The notes under the pieces: model-generated
Database searches by the model: none
Told to the model about the DNA's origin: nothing
What the model saw: only the letters and a program-made list of their open reading frames with translations
Shown here: positions 60,640 through 64,000 of the stretch, one piece after another
Layout of the letters: every line of letters begins with the position of its first letter
Position numbering within the stretch: the stretch's first letter is position 1
Position numbers and translations under genes: made by a program
Source of the DNA: Proteus vulgaris
Lineage (GTDB): Bacteria > Pseudomonadota > Gammaproteobacteria > Enterobacterales > Enterobacteriaceae
Assembly (NCBI RefSeq): GCF_023100685.1
Contig: NZ_CP090064.1
Coordinates: forward strand, 4,049,501-4,113,500
DNA: 64,000 nt
Direction of reading: 5' to 3'

Positions 60640-60665
60640 GCCCATCTTCGGATGGGCACTTTTCT
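60640..60665 (+). terminator. glnA terminator / possible end of a GlnZ-type sRNA
   Basis: GCCCATC pairs with GATGGGC around a TTCG tetraloop, then ACTTTTCT, 68 bases past glnA. In E. coli the glnA 3' UTR is processed into the sRNA GlnZ; a similar RNA is possible here but is not shown. Confidence 0.75.
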
Positions 60666-60726
60666 CCCACTTAAGGAGTCCGTCTATTCACTTACGCATT
60701 GGTTCATTAATGCAATAAAGGTAAGA

Positions 60727-60743
60727 TGCACTAAAATGGTGCA
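60727..60743. promoter_or_regulatory. NtrC site at the glnL promoter
   Basis: TGCACTAAAATGGTGCA, 15 bases before the glnL ATG and overlapping its leader. In E. coli the corresponding site lets NtrC repress glnL. Confidence 0.85.
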
Positions 60744-60757
60744 AAGAGGTATTCAAT

Positions 60758-61804
60758 ATGGAAACGGCAGACTTACCTGATAACACATTAATTTTGGACT
60801 CATTGATACACTCAGTATTGGTTATCAACAAAGAGTTTATTATTTGTTATGCGAATCATTCTGCGTTACAGGTTTTAGCACAAAGCCGCCGAAAATTATT
60901 TGAAACGCCTTTTACTGCCTTATTCAGCTATTACTCTTTTGATGCTGATTTAATGCGTGAAACGTTAGCGAGTGGACAAAGCTTTACTGACAATGAAGTG
61001 ATATTGGTTGTTAATAACCAATCACACACAATGTCGCTCAGTGCCCAACCTATTTCCGAGCAACACATTTTGCTGGAACTGGCGCCTATGGATAGTCAAC
61101 GCCGGTTAAGCCAAGAGCAGATACAACAAGCACAGCAAATGGCAGCGAGGGAATTGGTTAGGGGGCTGGCACATGAAATTAAAAACCCGTTAGGTGGGTT
61201 AAGGGGCGCGGCACAATTGCTGGCAAAATCATTGCCCGATCCTGCCTTAACAGAATATACGCAAGTTATTATTGAACAAGCTGATCGCCTGCGTGTGCTG
61301 GTGGACAGACTACTTGGCCCACAACACCCAGGAACAAAAACATATCAGAGTATTCATCATGTTGTTGAGCGAGTGGCTCAACTTATTTCACTTGAATGCC
61401 CTGACAATGTCACCTTGTTAAAAGATTACGATCCCAGTTTGCCTGAGTTATCACATTACCCAGATCAAATAGAACAAGTACTCCTAAATATTACACGCAA
61501 TGCTTTACAAGCCGTTGAAAAAACAGGAGGGACGATTATCTTGCGTACCCGTACTGCTTTTCAAGTCACACTCCATGGTGAGCGTCATCGCCTTGTTGCT
61601 CGTATTGATGTAATTGATACTGGCGATGGGATCCCTTCTCACTTACAAGATACTCTTTTTTATCCCATGGTAAGCGGTAGAGAAGGAGGAAATGGATTGG
61701 GATTATCAATTGCGCGTAATTTAGTGGATCAGCATGCAGGTAAAATTGAATTTACCAGTTGGCCTGGGAATACCGAATTTTCTATTTATTTACCAATTAA
61801 GTAG
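60758..61804 (+). CDS. glnL: Nitrogen sensor kinase GlnL (NtrB)
   Basis: Phosphorylates or dephosphorylates NtrC in response to PII. N-terminal PAS domain (about 10-110), phospho-acceptor His in [19 protein letters not shown] near 140, N box [15 protein letters not shown] and the G boxes [10 protein letters not shown] and [11 protein letters not shown]. 348 residues (E. coli 349). Lies 10 bases before glnG. Confidence 0.98.
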   Translation: METADLPDNTLILDSLIHSVLVINKEFIICYANHSALQVLAQSRRKLFETPFTALFSYYSFDADLMRETLASGQSFTDNEVILVVNNQSHTMSLSAQPISEQHILLELAPMDSQRRLSQEQIQQAQQMAARELVRGLAHEIKNPLGGLRGAAQLLAKSLPDPALTEYTQVIIEQADRLRVLVDRLLGPQHPGTKTYQSIHHVVERVAQLISLECPDNVTLLKDYDPSLPELSHYPDQIEQVLLNITRNALQAVEKTGGTIILRTRTAFQVTLHGERHRLVARIDVIDTGDGIPSHLQDTLFYPMVSGREGGNGLGLSIARNLVDQHAGKIEFTSWPGNTEFSIYLPIK

Positions 61805-61814
61805 GAGATAACTA

Positions 61815-63239
61815 ATGCAAAAAGGAAATGTGTGGGTTGTCGATGATGACAGCTCTATTCGCTGGGTACTGGAACGTGCAATTTCTCGTGAAGGCCTTGT
61901 ATGTAAAACTTTCGAACATGCAAATGATGTACTTAACGCCCTCAATACAGAAATGCCAGATGTCTTGCTATCTGATATTCGTATGCCTGATATCGATGGT
62001 TTATCTCTTCTTAAAATCATTAAAGAAAGCTACCCTACTTTACCCGTGATAATTATGACTGCGCATTCTGATCTGGATGCCGCAGTAAATGCTTATCAAC
62101 AAGGGGCTTTTGATTATTTACCGAAACCCTTTGATATTGATGAAACCTTAGCATTAATTGATCGTGCAATTACGCATTATCGCGAGCAAAAACAGCCCAA
62201 TACGACTGAACCTACTCTGCAATCTGTTTCTGATATGATTGGTGAAGCACCTGCAATGCAAGAGGTTTACCGTATTATTGGTCGACTTTCTCGCTCCTCA
62301 ATCAGTGTACTTATTAATGGTGAATCAGGTACCGGAAAAGAGCTAGTCGCACATGCATTACATCGCCACAGCCCAAGAGCTTCTTCTCCTTTTATTGCTC
62401 TCAATATGGCGGCAATTCCTAAAGATTTAATTGAATCAGAGCTTTTTGGTCATGAAAAAGGGGCATTTACAGGTGCGTCTCAAGTACGCCAAGGGCGATT
62501 TGAACAAGCAAATGGGGGTTCTCTTTTTCTTGATGAAATTGGTGATATGCCTCTCGACATTCAGACACGGTTACTACGAGTGCTTGCTGAAGGACAATTT
62601 TACCGAGTAGGCGGTTATGCTCCTGTTAAAGTTGATGTGCGTATTATTGCCGCTACACATCAAGACTTAGAAAAACGCGTTCAAGCGGGTGATTTTCGTG
62701 AAGATCTCTATCATCGACTTAATGTAATACGCATTCAATTACCACCATTACGTGATAGAACTGAAGATATTCCCAGCTTAGCGCGCTATTTTCTACAAAA
62801 AACAGCAAAAGAATTAGGCGTCGAAGCCAAAGCGCTTCATCAGCAAAGTTTGCAAATAATGATGGAATACAACTGGTCAGGTAACGTAAGACAATTAGAG
62901 AATGTGTGTCGCTGGTTAACGGTAATGACGGCAAGCCAAGAAATTATGCCTCAAGATTTACCACAAGAAATTCGCCAACCCGATGAGAAAGCAAAAAATA
63001 TCAGTCGAATTGCTTCATCTCAACATTGGTCACAACATCTTTCATTATGGGCAGATGAAGCATTAGCTGAAGGAAAAGACAATATCCTAACGAATGCATT
63101 ACCTCAGTTTGAACGGACACTTTTACTCAGCGCCCTAGCCTATACACAAGGCCATAAACAAGATGCCGCACGATTATTAGGTTGGGGCAGAAATACATTA
63201 ACCCGAAAATTAAAAGAATTAGGGATAGAGGAATATTGA
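61815..63239 (+). CDS. glnG: Nitrogen regulator GlnG (NtrC)
   Basis: Sigma-54 activator. Receiver domain with the phosphorylated Asp in LLSDIRMPDIDGLS near 54, AAA+ domain with Walker A GESGTGKELVAHAL near 169, the sigma-54-contacting GAFTGA loop near 216, Walker B LFLDEIGD, and a C-terminal Fis-type helix-turn-helix (DAARLLGWGRNTLTRKLKEL). 474 residues (E. coli 469). Confidence 0.99.
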   Translation: MQKGNVWVVDDDSSIRWVLERAISREGLVCKTFEHANDVLNALNTEMPDVLLSDIRMPDIDGLSLLKIIKESYPTLPVIIMTAHSDLDAAVNAYQQGAFDYLPKPFDIDETLALIDRAITHYREQKQPNTTEPTLQSVSDMIGEAPAMQEVYRIIGRLSRSSISVLINGESGTGKELVAHALHRHSPRASSPFIALNMAAIPKDLIESELFGHEKGAFTGASQVRQGRFEQANGGSLFLDEIGDMPLDIQTRLLRVLAEGQFYRVGGYAPVKVDVRIIAATHQDLEKRVQAGDFREDLYHRLNVIRIQLPPLRDRTEDIPSLARYFLQKTAKELGVEAKALHQQSLQIMMEYNWSGNVRQLENVCRWLTVMTASQEIMPQDLPQEIRQPDEKAKNISRIASSQHWSQHLSLWADEALAEGKDNILTNALPQFERTLLLSALAYTQGHKQDAARLLGWGRNTLTRKLKELGIEEY

Positions 63240-63259
63240 TCCTCTACCCCCTTCATCAA

Positions 63260-64000
63260 TTAAATTACACGTGAGAATTGACGTTGGCGCATTTGATTTC
63301 GTAAATAGGTATCAAAACACATGCAGATATTACGAATAAGCAAACGTCCTCTTGGTGTCACTTGAATGCCATCAGCTGTTATTTCAACTAAACCATCATC
63401 TTTCATTGGCACAAGTAATTCTAAATCTTCTTTAAAATAGTCATGGAAGACAATATCGTGCATTTTTTCAATATCAGAAAAATGCAAATTAAAATTACAA
63501 ATTAAGGTTTTAATTACATCACGGCGAATACAATCATCATTAGTCAGTGATAAACCTCGCCATAGTGCATTACCTTCACTATTTACACGCGCATAATACT
63601 CTTTCAATACCTTCTCATTTTGCGCATAGTTATCCCCTAACATACTAATTGCAGAAACACCCATACCTAATAAATCACACTCTTCATGAGTGGTATATCC
63701 TTGGAAATTACGATGTAAAATGCCTTTGCGCTGAGCAACCGCTAATTCATCATCAGGCTTAGCAAAATGATCCATTCCAATAAATTGATAGCCATTTGTC
63801 GTTAGCGTAGAAATGGTTTCTTGTAATATTTCTAATTTTTCTTCCGCTAAAGGGAGATCTTCATCTTTAATTTTACGTTGAGCCGCAAATAAATTAGGCA
63901 AATGAGCATAATTAAATACACTTAATCTATCTGGCGATAATTCAATGACACGTTTTAATGTAAAGGCAAAACTCTCTTTGGTTTGCTTAGGTAAGCCATA
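63260..64000 (-). CDS. hemN: Oxygen-independent coproporphyrinogen III oxidase (3' part)
   Basis: Radical SAM enzyme that makes protoporphyrinogen IX without oxygen. Only the last 246 residues are inside the window; the reading frame is open to the right edge (YGLPKQTKESFAFTLKRVIEL onward), so the N-terminal CxxxCxxC cluster is outside. FAKPDDELAVAQRKGILHRNFQGYTT and DLLGMGVSAISMLG are diagnostic of HemN. It is convergent with glnG; the intervening 20 bases hold no strong hairpin. Confidence 0.96.
   Translation of the reverse strand, partial: YGLPKQTKESFAFTLKRVIELSPDRLSVFNYAHLPNLFAAQRKIKDEDLPLAEEKLEILQETISTLTTNGYQFIGMDHFAKPDDELAVAQRKGILHRNFQGYTTHEECDLLGMGVSAISMLGDNYAQNEKVLKEYYARVNSEGNALWRGLSLTNDDCIRRDVIKTLICNFNLHFSDIEKMHDIVFHDYFKEDLELLVPMKDDGLVEITADGIQVTPRGRLLIRNICMCFDTYLRNQMRQRQFSRVI

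Overview
The window reads as chromosomal DNA of an enterobacterium of the Morganellaceae, most likely Proteus. Base composition is AT-rich, almost every gene is a recognisable enterobacterial core gene, and a membrane L-amino acid deaminase of the Proteus/Providencia type (12864-14282) sits in the middle. The species cannot be settled from sequence alone.

Layout. 1-1165: a second-type peptide deformylase and an unrecognised small gene. 1219-7916: polA, then yihD-srkA-dsbA on the minus strand and mobAB on the plus strand, as in E. coli but without yihF/yihG and without Spot 42 next to polA. 7976-14282: the accessory part, with a GH13 glucosidase facing a LacI-type regulator, a Fic protein preceded by a four-unit 70-bp repeat array, and the amino acid deaminase with an exported RidA-like protein. 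14892-22139: gor-rlmJ, a YqjC-like protein, yhjD, a tautomerase, a serine hydrolase and yhjJ. 22314-29234: a truncated yhjK (pdeK/hmsP) that has lost its GGDEF-EAL half, then the dppABCDF dipeptide transporter. 30102-41812: tRNA-Pro(UGG), two small exported proteins, yidE, avtA, tag, glyQS, a decayed nuclease gene with a small companion ORF, yidR and yicG. 42118-48044: gmk, rpoZ, spoT, trmH and recG, all on one strand. 48193-54208: gltS, xanP, yicH, a solitary Phd/YefM-like protein and rluF. 54403-64000: fabY, dtd, yihX, typA, then glnA-glnL-glnG with its NtrC and sigma-54 sites, and the 3' part of hemN.

How the genes work together. Nitrogen handling is the commonest theme: glnALG senses and assimilates ammonia, Dpp imports peptides, GltS imports glutamate, XanP imports xanthine, AvtA transaminates, and the deaminase turns amino acids into keto acids and ammonia at the membrane. 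The exported RidA-like protein may clear reactive imines made by that deaminase. SrkA and DsbA form an envelope-stress pair, MobAB finish the molybdenum cofactor that DsbA-dependent and anaerobic enzymes may use, and SpoT/RpoZ/Gmk form the ppGpp-linked cluster.

The least explained pieces are the 70-bp repeat array whose first unit contains the fic start codon, the nuclease remnant at 39278-39608 with its overlapping companion gene, the lone antitoxin-like gene at 53006, and paired palindromes in several intergenic gaps. No insertion sequence, prophage or CRISPR array was seen.
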